NCBI GenBank assembly: GCA_028705415.1
Contig: JAQWDO010000065.1
Span: forward strand, 1 to 5,264
Reading direction: 5' to 3'
Origin: Dehalococcoidales bacterium
Lineage (GTDB): Bacteria; Chloroflexota; Dehalococcoidia; Dehalococcoidales; CSSed11-197
DNA: 5,264 nt
Shown one piece after another: positions 1 to 5,227 of the stretch; position 1 is the stretch's first letter; each line of letters opens with the position of its first letter. The translations under genes were made by a program, and so were the position numbers. The notes under the pieces are model-generated. The model made no database searches, was not told the origin of the DNA, and saw nothing but the letters and a program-made list of their open reading frames with translations.

Positions 1-495
1 TGGACGTGCTCGACAAGAGTCAACCTGGTTGATGATGCACTTTTACATAATATGCGCTCGGCCGGTTGCTATCATATCCAGTATGGGATAGAAGCAGGCT
101 CTCAAAAAATATTCGATTCAATAGGTAAAGGTATAACTCTGAAACAAATCCGCTTAGCGGTAAAGGCAAGCCTGGAAGCCGGCATGGGGGTTCTTTGTTC
201 CTTCATGTTCCCACAACCTGAAGACACTGAAGAAACCATCAGGGAACAGGGTTCCTTGATGGCAGAACTTCAGAATATGGGAGCGGAGCTATCTGTGGCA
301 TTTACCACTCCTTACCCGGGAACATATTATTACAATCATGCTAAGGAGCTTGGCATCCAAATACTTGCCAAAAATTGGAGCGAATATGATGCCAAGCATT
401 TGATTATTACAACCAGACACCTTAACGAGGATAAGCTGAACGAGTTATTTGAAGAGCATATTCGTGGTGTAATGATAAATCGTCAAAGCGTTTGA
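1..495 (+). CDS. Radical SAM protein, C-terminal fragment (5' end outside window)
   Basis: Frame 1 is open from the first base to TGA at 493-495, giving 164 residues that begin WTCSTRVNLVDDALLHNMRS. The first Met in this frame (base 52) is internal, because clear family sequence lies before it. The hallmark is YGIEAGSQKI (around residues 30-39), matching the G-I-E-S/A-G-S strand of the radical SAM barrel that contacts S-adenosylmethionine. It is preceded by a 'W.C.TRV..V.D.LL..M..AGC' segment typical of B12-binding or MiaB-like radical SAM proteins. Later, FMFPQPEDTEETI and TPYPGTYYYNHAKE fit the end of the same barrel. The CxxxCxxC cluster motif and any B12-binding domain would lie upstream and cannot be seen, so substrate and reaction are unknown. 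The next gene starts 37 bp downstream on the same strand, so co-transcription is possible. Confidence 0.85.
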   Translation, partial: WTCSTRVNLVDDALLHNMRSAGCYHIQYGIEAGSQKIFDSIGKGITLKQIRLAVKASLEAGMGVLCSFMFPQPEDTEETIREQGSLMAELQNMGAELSVAFTTPYPGTYYYNHAKELGIQILAKNWSEYDAKHLIITTRHLNEDKLNELFEEHIRGVMINRQSV

Positions 496-532
496 TGCAT
501 TCATTCTTATATGTAAATACGGAGGTTAAACA

Positions 533-1339
533 ATGAACAAACAGCCAGAAATCCCATGTTCAAGATGGTATGATGCAATTTCAAAACGCGGCGCCCGGCG
601 CCATTTTATTAAAAACCGGCCAATTGAGCCGGAACTTGCCTCCGCCCTGGAAAACATTTGCGCCCGGTTTACCCCTTATGAAGGCGCACGAGCAATTTTT
701 GTCAATAAGCCGGCAGATAGCCTTTTCAAGGGTATAATCGGCGGGATTGGCAAGATTAAAAACCCACCTGCCTTTATTGCGTTTACTGGTATACAGGAGG
801 CGGGGAGCATTGATGAAAAGAGCGGCTATACCGGGGAAGGAATTATTCTGGAAGCTACGGCGCTGGGCTTAAACACCTGCTGGGTTGCCGGAACCTACTA
901 CCCTGAAAAAGCAGCAAAGTACCTTGATTTAAAGGAAAACGAAAAGTTATATGCCATATCACCGGTGGGTTATGCAGTAAATGAAAAGTCCTTCGAGGAA
1001 AAACTCATGAGCGGTTTTGGAACCACCAAAAAGCGCCACTCGCCTTCCAGGCTGGGTGTAACCAACTGGGAAGAACTGCCAGAATGGGTGCGAGGATCGC
1101 TTGAAGCCGCCCGGCATGCTCCTTCTGCCATCAACCGCCAGCCATGGGGTTTTAGCGCAGATGAAACAAGCATTATGGTTTATGTGCGAACCAGAGGCGG
1201 AGACCATGGTTTTTCCAAGAGGTTTGATTGTGGAATTGCCATGCTACATGTTGAGATTGCCGCACTGCATTTTGGCATAAAAGGGGAATGGGAATTCCTC
1301 AGCGACCCCCAGGTTGCACGTTTTCACAGAGTTGGCTGA
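533..1339 (+). CDS. TM1586-like nitroreductase-family flavoprotein
   Basis: This 268-residue protein resembles the TM1586-type putative nitroreductases, FMN-dependent oxidoreductases whose physiological substrates are mostly unknown. It is presumably cytoplasmic, since no signal peptide is seen. The N-terminal DAISKRGARRHF (14-25) resembles the Arg-rich FMN phosphate-binding opening of nitroreductases. The central block GYTGEGIILEATALGLNTCW (98-117) is the family's core helix. A second nitroreductase-like segment, EAARHAPSAINRQPWGF (191-207), and DCGIAMLHVEIAALHFGI (232-249) close the fold. This double arrangement, in which a single chain covers what usually forms a dimer interface, is a family trait. 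The ATG at 533 has a clear GGAGG at 521-525 with a 7-nt spacer. The gene lies 37 bp behind the radical SAM gene, with no convincing promoter between them. The family call is firm; the reaction is not known. Confidence 0.88.
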   Translation: MNKQPEIPCSRWYDAISKRGARRHFIKNRPIEPELASALENICARFTPYEGARAIFVNKPADSLFKGIIGGIGKIKNPPAFIAFTGIQEAGSIDEKSGYTGEGIILEATALGLNTCWVAGTYYPEKAAKYLDLKENEKLYAISPVGYAVNEKSFEEKLMSGFGTTKKRHSPSRLGVTNWEELPEWVRGSLEAARHAPSAINRQPWGFSADETSIMVYVRTRGGDHGFSKRFDCGIAMLHVEIAALHFGIKGEWEFLSDPQVARFHRVG

Positions 1340-1441
1340 AGAGGCTTTTAATAATAAAAGATAGAAGTGCAAAATCTGGTTTTTGAAAAAAGTTGAAAAC
1401 TGGGCGAATTAAAAATAGAGGTATAATAAATCTGGAATAAA

Positions 1442-1515
1442 TCGGGGTGGACGGATTCGAACCGTCGACCACCTGAACCCCATTCAGGTGCGCTACCAGG
1501 CTGCGCTACACCCCG
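1442..1515 (-). tRNA. tRNA-Pro, anticodon GGG
   Basis: Read on the minus strand, the 74-nt cloverleaf is complete. The acceptor stem is CGGGGTG with CACCCCG, and the D stem GCGC/GCGC carries the loop AGCCTGGTA. The anticodon stem CCTGA/TCAGG holds the loop ATGGGGT, which puts GGG at positions 34-36 and reads CCC. The T stem GACGG/CCGTC holds the loop TTCGAAT. The discriminator base is A, usual for bacterial tRNA-Pro. CCA is not encoded: the 3' flank reads TTTATT, so the end must be added by a nucleotidyltransferase. The gene is antisense to both flanking protein genes. No strong terminator hairpin follows it, only T-rich sequence around 1380-1400. Confidence 0.97.
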
Positions 1516-1528
1516 ACACAGTGAATTA

Positions 1529-1558
1529 ATACTAGCATAATCAGCCTCGAGACGGCAA
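1529..1558 (-). promoter_or_regulatory. Promoter of tRNA-Pro (extended -10)
   Basis: On the minus strand, TTGCCG (1558-1553) is followed after 18 bp by TAGTAT (1534-1529). A TGC triplet directly before the -10 makes it an extended -10. Transcription would start near 1522, about 7 nt before the mature tRNA 5' end at 1515, a typical short tRNA leader. Confidence 0.6.
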
Positions 1559-1607
1559 AAAGTGTTTCGGTTCTATTAAGCAATGTTCGTCAAGAAGCAC
1601 AATTATA

Positions 1608-1616
1608 TGATAAGAT
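1608..1616 (+). promoter_or_regulatory. Predicted extended -10 of def; start site at or beside the ATG
   Basis: TGATAAGAT (1608-1616) fits an extended -10, TGn plus TAAGAT. The usual 6-7 nt spacing puts the transcription start at 1623-1624, on the def start codon. An overlapping alternative, TATGAT at 1606-1611, would start near 1618 and leave a leader of only about 6 nt. No good -35 is seen (TTCGTC at 1586-1591 is the nearest, with 19-bp spacing). No Shine-Dalgarno sequence precedes the ATG. Confidence 0.4.
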
Positions 1617-1623
1617 AGTATTC

Positions 1624-2136
1624 ATGGCAGTATTGAAAGTATTAACCATTCCCGATCCGGTTCTCAGGAACAAATCGGTAAGAGTTCCTGAGGTTGACCG
1701 CGCCATTACCCGGTTAATCACCGACATGATAGAAACCATGCAAGTAGAAGGCGGGGTTGGCCTTGCCGCCCCTCAAATCGGCAAAAATATCCGCCTGATT
1801 GTTTTGCAAATGCCGGATGAAGAACCTTTTGCTCTGGTGAACCCGGAAATTACCAAAAGAGAAGGGGAACGGGAAATAATAGAAGCCTGTCTGAGTATTC
1901 CGGGTTACGAAGGCCTTGTAAAGCGTTCGATAAATGTAACCGCCAGGGGAATGAATGAAAACGGCAAACAGTTAAAAATCAAAGCCACCGGATTACTGGC
2001 ACAAGCCCTCGAGCACGAAATAGATCACCTTGACGGAATCCTTTACCCGGACCGCATTGAAGACGAAGATAAGCTTTATAAGACTGATTACCCCAGTGAA
2101 CAAGTTACACCAAGAGATGAAATTGACTCCCGGTAA
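1624..2136 (+). CDS. def: Peptide deformylase
   Basis: Peptide deformylase removes the formyl group from the initiator methionine of new proteins at the ribosome exit. All three family motifs are present in a 170-residue chain of normal length. Motif 1 is GVGLAAPQIG (44-53). Motif 2 is EACLS (87-91), with metal ligand Cys89. Motif 3 is QALEHEIDHLDG (127-138), with metal ligands His131 and His135 and catalytic Glu132. Motif 2 has Ala where many members have Gly (EGCLS), a tolerated variant. The start MAVLKVLTIPDPVLRNKS matches the usual family N terminus, so the ATG at 1624 is secure even though no Shine-Dalgarno sequence precedes it. The charged tail after about residue 145 is less conserved and overlaps the next gene by 20 bp. 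tRNA-Pro diverges upstream. Confidence 0.97.
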   Translation: MAVLKVLTIPDPVLRNKSVRVPEVDRAITRLITDMIETMQVEGGVGLAAPQIGKNIRLIVLQMPDEEPFALVNPEITKREGEREIIEACLSIPGYEGLVKRSINVTARGMNENGKQLKIKATGLLAQALEHEIDHLDGILYPDRIEDEDKLYKTDYPSEQVTPRDEIDSR

Positions 2137-2785
2137 TTCGAACAGGTTGATTTTCCAGTCAGATTTCGATGGAACCATTACTGTAGAAGACATCAGCTTC
2201 CTCTTGCTCGATAAATACGCTCGTGGTGACTGGAGAAGTATTCTTGATGACTATAAAAGCAGCCGAATTACGGTTGGCGATTTCAACAAGAGGGCATTTT
2301 CTCTGGTTAGTGAAAACCAAAATGTTCTGGAAAACTATGTTCTCGCCAATTACCAGCTAAGGCAGGGGTTCAAAGAACTGACTGAATATTGTAGCAAAAA
2401 CGGTATCCGCTTCGTTATCACCTCCAACGGGCTGGATTTCTATATACGCGCGATTTTAAAGCATCTTAATTTGGAATCACTTGAGGTTTTTTCCGCCAGA
2501 ACAGTTTTTGGCAACCGCCACCTGGAAACCGAATACTATGGTCCGGATGGAAACGTCATAAACGATGGCTTTAAGGAAGCCTTTTCCCGTCATTTTATCA
2601 AGAGCGGTTACGACATTATTTATGCCGGCAACGGAGCCTCCGATGCCCCTGCGGCAGTTCTTGCTAAACACGCATTCGCCACTGAAAGCCTGACAGGAAA
2701 GCTTGATGAAATGGGCAGGGATTATTACTCCTTTGAAAACCTGCACGAAATCATTGAAAAGCTAAAAAAGCTTACCGGCAGCTAA
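2117..2785 (+). CDS. MtnX-like HAD-IB family phosphatase
   Basis: This is a HAD-superfamily phosphatase of the SerB/MtnX (IB) type, 222 residues from the chosen start, presumably cytoplasmic. Motif I is SDFDGT, with nucleophile Asp16 and acid/base Asp18. Motif II is ITSNG (101-105). The motif III lysine is likely Lys153 in DGFKEAF. Motif IV reads YAGNGASDAPAA (169-180). The helical cap lies between motifs I and II (about 25-85). Motif IV has Asn172 where GDGxxD is expected, removing one usual Mg2+-coordinating Asp and keeping Asp176. MtnX acts in methionine salvage, but no other salvage gene is visible, so the substrate is open. The ATG at 2117 lies 20 bp inside def and has no clear Shine-Dalgarno, suggesting translational coupling. 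A TTG at 2030 would give 29 more residues, but it has no ribosome-binding site and the extension lies in def coding sequence, so I rejected it. Confidence 0.85.
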   Translation: MKLTPGNSNRLIFQSDFDGTITVEDISFLLLDKYARGDWRSILDDYKSSRITVGDFNKRAFSLVSENQNVLENYVLANYQLRQGFKELTEYCSKNGIRFVITSNGLDFYIRAILKHLNLESLEVFSARTVFGNRHLETEYYGPDGNVINDGFKEAFSRHFIKSGYDIIYAGNGASDAPAAVLAKHAFATESLTGKLDEMGRDYYSFENLHEIIEKLKKLTGS

Positions 2786-3438
2786 ACCCGGGGTCCGAAG
2801 ATTTTACTGCCAATCCGCACCATATTTGCACCTTCTTCAATTGCCACCCGGTAGGAATCCGTCATACCCATGGAAAGATAATCCATCTGGACCCCCTTCA
2901 TTCTCAAGGCCCTGATTTTTTCAAATATCTGGCGGGTGAGCCGAAAGTAAGGCCTGTATTCCTCCGGATCTGCCAGCAAGGGCCCCATGGTCATGAGCCC
3001 CATTACCTTGAGGTGCTCAAAATCAGAAACCTGTTTAATAAAACCTTCGGCTTCTTCCGGCATCACACCGGTTTTCTGCACCTCTTTTCCGCTATTCACC
3101 TCCACCAGAACAGGCATCGTCTTGTCCAAAGAAAGGCATTCCCGGTTGATAAGGGATGCCATCTCCAGGTTATCCAGCGTTTGTACCATGTCAAACAGTT
3201 GAACAATTTTTTTGATTTTTTTACGCTGGAGACGGCCGATAAAATGCAATATTGGCCCGGTTCCAATGACCTGGTATGCTCTTTCAGCATCCTGAAGATA
3301 GTTTTCACCGATTATCCTTGCCCCGGCATGAATACATTCCATAACCTCTGCCGGTGTGCGGTTCTTGGCTGCTACTACCAGATGTATGTCCTGCCCGAGT
3401 TCCCGGAGCAAGCCCTGAACCTGTTCTTCTATACTCAC
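2782..3438 (-). CDS. yggS: YggS/PLPBP-family pyridoxal phosphate homeostasis protein
   Basis: This cytoplasmic, non-enzymatic PLP-binding protein family controls vitamin B6 and amino-acid pools. The 218-residue chain has the fold-type III barrel signatures. VVAAKNRT (21-28) contains the PLP-binding Lys25. It is followed by GENYLQD (44-50), HFIGRLQRKK (65-74), LSMGMTDSY (188-196) and MVRIGSKIFGPR (206-217), which binds the PLP phosphate. It is about 15 residues shorter than E. coli YggS, mostly at the N-terminal helix. Family members often have 'WHFIGxLQ.NK'; here Trp is Leu64 and Asn is Arg72. The start is GTG (3438-3436), with an imperfect GGTGG 10 nt upstream; I see no better in-frame start. 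It is the third gene of the minus operon, 16 nt after the zinc-ribbon gene. Its stop codon overlaps the stop of the opposing phosphatase gene. Confidence 0.93.
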   Translation of the reverse strand: MSIEEQVQGLLRELGQDIHLVVAAKNRTPAEVMECIHAGARIIGENYLQDAERAYQVIGTGPILHFIGRLQRKKIKKIVQLFDMVQTLDNLEMASLINRECLSLDKTMPVLVEVNSGKEVQKTGVMPEEAEGFIKQVSDFEHLKVMGLMTMGPLLADPEEYRPYFRLTRQIFEKIRALRMKGVQMDYLSMGMTDSYRVAIEEGANMVRIGSKIFGPRV

Positions 3439-3454
3439 GCTTAAGCACCCACCA

Positions 3455-3796
3455 TTAATCGTTTTTCCCTTTAAGCCTTTTGCGTTTTCCGGTTTGTTTT
3501 AACAGCAGCTTGTCAGCAGTGCCGTTTCTGATAGCTGCAGTCAGTTCTTCCTGGCTGATAAGCTTTCGCGCCAGTTCCTCTTTTATTTCATCCGCAACCT
3601 CAAACACTTCACGGCAGTAGGGGCAAACCATAAACTGCTTCCTGGAATACTCGAATGCAGGAATCAGGTAAAGGGTAAACTTTTTACGCTCCTGCTCTAC
3701 GGTAAACAGTCCGCGCATGCTGCACTCCGGGCAGGTTGTAACAACGTAACCCAGCCTGTCGTGATAATCTTTGCTTCCTGCCAGAAAGAAAAACAT
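3455..3796 (-). CDS. Small zinc-ribbon protein
   Basis: This 113-residue protein carries two CxxC pairs: CPEC (Cys22, Cys25) and CPYC (Cys58, Cys61). Between them lies FTLYLIPAFEYSRKQFMV, the pattern of the small bacterial 'zinc-ribbon family' (zinc_ribbon_15-like). The four cysteines should hold one zinc. The N terminus MFFFLAGSKDYHDRLG is hydrophobic but short, which is also usual in this family. A helical region (about 65-90) and a very basic tail ending GKRKRLKGKND follow, so nucleic-acid or partner binding is possible. The function of the family is unknown. I chose the ATG at 3796, which fits the family's usual start. A TTG at 3805 would add three residues and has a weak GCGGGG upstream. 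The gene lies 14 nt after the protease gene and 16 nt before yggS, so it is very likely co-transcribed with both. Confidence 0.8.
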   Translation of the reverse strand: MFFFLAGSKDYHDRLGYVVTTCPECSMRGLFTVEQERKKFTLYLIPAFEYSRKQFMVCPYCREVFEVADEIKEELARKLISQEELTAAIRNGTADKLLLKQTGKRKRLKGKND

Positions 3797-3810
3797 CCCC
3801 AGCAACTCAT

Positions 3811-4758
3811 TTACCCCGCGTATTCACTTATTATACTTTTCACTTCGTTGATTGGAATCGCCAGACCCACACCCTCTATATCTATGTCAACATATTTGGC
3901 AACGTTAACGCCAACCAGCTCACCGGCAAAATTCATCAGCGCTCCGCCGCTGTTGCCCGGATTAATAGCGGTATCTGTCTGAATATAATTGTACCCGTCA
4001 ATCTTTCTTATCGCTGAAACAACCCCCCGGGTAACCGCAGCTCTACCCGGTACTATATCATCCAGAGGGAAGGGGTATCCAATCGCAAGTACATCTGTGC
4101 CCACCGAAAGACTATCCGAATCTCCAAGCAGTGCAAAGGAAAGGTCATCTCTATCTGTAACCAGTTTCAGGATGGCAATATCCCTGCCCGCATGGTAATC
4201 CAGCAACTCGAGTGTCATGGTTTCGCCAGTATTTAGAGTTGCGCTAATATTTCTCATTCCTTCAACTACATGGTAATTGGTAATCACATGACCTGCAGAA
4301 GACACAATAATACCGGAACCGGATACCTCGAAACTGAAAAGGCTGGCCTGTATATACACTACAAAAGGCTCTGCTGCTTCCATAACTTCGGAAGCGCTTA
4401 TGTATTCCGAGCTTATTTCGGTCAGCTTTTGCCTGATATTTGTTATTTCCTTGCCCAATTCTTCCAGGCTGGCTCTGAGCCCGGGTACGTCACCGTAAGA
4501 GGATCGCAATTCGTCCAGGTCAGCTTCAATTGCTTTGATATCTGTTTCAATACTGTCAATATGGTCATATAACATGGCAGAATTTAACAGGTTTTGCTCA
4601 AGCTGGCTGCTTATCTCCTGGTTTTTCTCTTCCAGAAGGGAAATCTGTTGGGAGGCTTCTTCCAGCGCATGCGCTTGCTTCATGTAAAAAAACAGATTCA
4701 AGCTGGAAACAACTGATACAACTGCCAGTAATGAAAAAACCAGAACCCACTTTTTCAT
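3811..4758 (-). CDS. Membrane-anchored coiled-coil HtrA-like (S1C) serine protease, no PDZ
   Basis: This is a trypsin-like serine protease of the HtrA/DegP type, 315 residues. The N terminus MKKWVLVFSLLAVV begins a single hydrophobic segment (about 4-26) that acts as a signal anchor, placing the rest outside the cytoplasmic membrane. Residues about 31-120 are rich in E, Q, L and K with heptad character, so a long coiled coil is likely. The protease domain fills about 125-313, with His163 in TNYHVV, Asp193 in GRDIAILK and Ser270 in NPGNSGG, a complete triad. The chain ends just after the domain (AIPINEVKSIISEYAG), so the C-terminal PDZ domain common in DegP/DegS is absent. The start is ATG at 4758, because GGGAGGG lies 8 nt upstream. 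The in-frame ATG at 4779 would add seven residues, but its codons contain that ribosome-binding site. It is first in the minus operon, with an extended -10 promoter upstream. It may act in envelope quality control or in processing a membrane or exported target. Confidence 0.92.
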   Translation of the reverse strand: MKKWVLVFSLLAVVSVVSSLNLFFYMKQAHALEEASQQISLLEEKNQEISSQLEQNLLNSAMLYDHIDSIETDIKAIEADLDELRSSYGDVPGLRASLEELGKEITNIRQKLTEISSEYISASEVMEAAEPFVVYIQASLFSFEVSGSGIIVSSAGHVITNYHVVEGMRNISATLNTGETMTLELLDYHAGRDIAILKLVTDRDDLSFALLGDSDSLSVGTDVLAIGYPFPLDDIVPGRAAVTRGVVSAIRKIDGYNYIQTDTAINPGNSGGALMNFAGELVGVNVAKYVDIDIEGVGLAIPINEVKSIISEYAG

Positions 4759-4766
4759 CTTAAATA

Positions 4767-4773
4767 CCCTCCC
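4767..4773 (-). promoter_or_regulatory. Shine-Dalgarno site deciding the protease start
   Basis: GGGAGGG on the minus strand sits 8 nt before the ATG at 4758. It lies inside the coding stretch that the upstream in-frame ATG (4779) would need, so it argues for the shorter protein. Confidence 0.75.
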
Positions 4774-4803
4774 GGCCATCTGCTGGCGTGTTGGCTTTCA
4801 TTG

Positions 4804-4812
4804 ATTATACCA
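4804..4812 (-). promoter_or_regulatory. Extended -10 promoter of the protease / zinc-ribbon / yggS operon
   Basis: On the minus strand TGGTATAAT (4812-4804) is a perfect TATAAT with an upstream TGn. No good -35 is seen at 17-18 bp (AATTCT around 4832-4827), as is common for extended -10 promoters. Transcription would start near 4797, giving a leader of about 40 nt to the ATG at 4758. Confidence 0.6.
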
Positions 4813-4853
4813 TCTAGTAACCGGCAAGAATTTTAAACTGCCAGGGCGTTTGA

Positions 4854-4862
4854 TGCTATAAT
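4854..4862 (+). promoter_or_regulatory. Extended -10 promoter of tRNA-Leu
   Basis: TGCTATAAT (4854-4862) is a consensus TATAAT with an upstream TGn. The -35 is weak (TTAAAC at 4833-4838, 18-bp spacing). Transcription would start near 4869, about 4 nt before the mature tRNA. Confidence 0.65.
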
Positions 4863-4872
4863 ACCTCCAGGC

Positions 4873-4954
4873 GGGGGAGTGCTGGAACTGGCAGACAGGC
4901 ATGACTTAGGATCATGTGCCGCAAGGCGTGAGGGTTCAAGTCCCTCCTTCCCCA
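4873..4954 (+). tRNA. tRNA-Leu, anticodon TAG
   Basis: This is an 82-nt class II tRNA. The acceptor stem GGGGGAG pairs with CTTCCCC through one G-T pair. The D arm CTG...CAG carries GAACTGGCAGA. The anticodon stem CATGA/TCATG holds the loop CTTAGGA, with TAG at 34-36 reading CUA. A long variable arm, GCC-GCAA-GGC, is the hallmark of the Leu/Ser class. The T stem GAGGG/CCCTC holds the loop TTCAAGT, and the discriminator is A, an identity element of tRNA-Leu. CCA is not encoded: TTTCAG follows. Confidence 0.96.
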
Positions 4955-5172
4955 TTTCAGACGCATCTTTCTATTAAAACCCAAATATTTCCACCATCCT
5001 CAGCAATCCGGCGGCAGGGCATATAACAAAAAAACTACAGGTTCCAGCTGGTTTCCGGCTATAATTGTGGGTGCTATTTAGCCTGGATTTAATTCCCTTT
5101 AGCGCAGCTTTTCGCTTAAATTGTTAATAAATATCATACAGTAACACTTTTGTAGGTTATGCTTGAAAATAT
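4955..5172 (+). other. AT-rich intergenic stretch without a gene
   Basis: No credible reading frame is seen on either strand between tRNA-Leu and the terminal hairpin. The stretch holds an isolated TATAAT at 5060-5065 without a usable -35, and a small imperfect hairpin at 5098-5120 (TTTAGCG with CGCTTAAA, one bulged T). No clear terminator for tRNA-Leu is seen. The stretch beyond about 5080 is visibly more AT-rich than the coding regions. Confidence 0.6.
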
Positions 5173-5227
5173 AAGAGAGACCTCTAGATAATTAATCAAA
5201 CCAAACAACTATAAGGAGGTCTCTCTT
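5173..5227 (+). promoter_or_regulatory. RBS-sequestering hairpin (12-bp perfect inverted repeat)
   Basis: AAGAGAGACCTC (5173-5184) is perfectly complementary to GAGGTCTCTCTT (5216-5227), with a 31-nt AT-rich loop between. In RNA, a further U-G pair is possible at each end. The 3' arm contains most of the Shine-Dalgarno sequence AAGGAGG (5213-5219) and the first two bases of the TTG start at 5226, so the folded transcript would block translation initiation. The repeat is directly visible; its regulatory role is inferred. As an alternative, it could be a DNA-level operator or part of a mobile-element end. Confidence 0.6.

Noticed and set aside
492..519. TTGATG/TAAATA as a promoter for the nitroreductase gene
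   Set aside because: The predicted start would fall inside or after the Shine-Dalgarno sequence at 521-525, leaving the site untranscribed.
959..1207. Minus-strand open frames within the nitroreductase gene
   Set aside because: They are shadows of a conserved gene, with no initiation signals or family motifs.
1345..1360. Inverted repeat CTTTTA-ATAA-TAAAAG after the nitroreductase, as a terminator
   Set aside because: The stem is almost all A-T and has no following T run, so it is too weak to call a terminator.
1422..1427. TATAAT on the plus strand before tRNA-Pro as a promoter
   Set aside because: The only -35-like TTGAAA (1393-1398) is 23 bp away and there is no TGn. It would read antisense through the tRNA.
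2030..2116. Longer N terminus for the HAD phosphatase
   Set aside because: The start would be TTG without a ribosome-binding site, deep within def, and the extra residues precede the usual family N terminus. The ATG at 2117 fits better.
3013..3444. Plus-strand open frame of 143 codons opposite yggS
   Set aside because: It is the antisense shadow of a well-supported conserved gene, with no ribosome-binding site or recognisable motif.
4270..4572. Plus-strand open frame of 100 codons opposite the protease
   Set aside because: It runs antisense to the coiled-coil and protease coding region and shows no motif or Shine-Dalgarno sequence.
4759..4779. Seven-residue extension of the protease from the ATG at 4779
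   Set aside because: The strong GGGAGGG Shine-Dalgarno of the ATG at 4758 lies within this stretch, and the extension adds non-typical residues before the MKK signal anchor.
5060..5065. TATAAT in the gap after tRNA-Leu as promoter of the terminal gene
   Set aside because: No matching -35 or extended -10 TGn is present. It could still be functional, but the sequence gives too little support.
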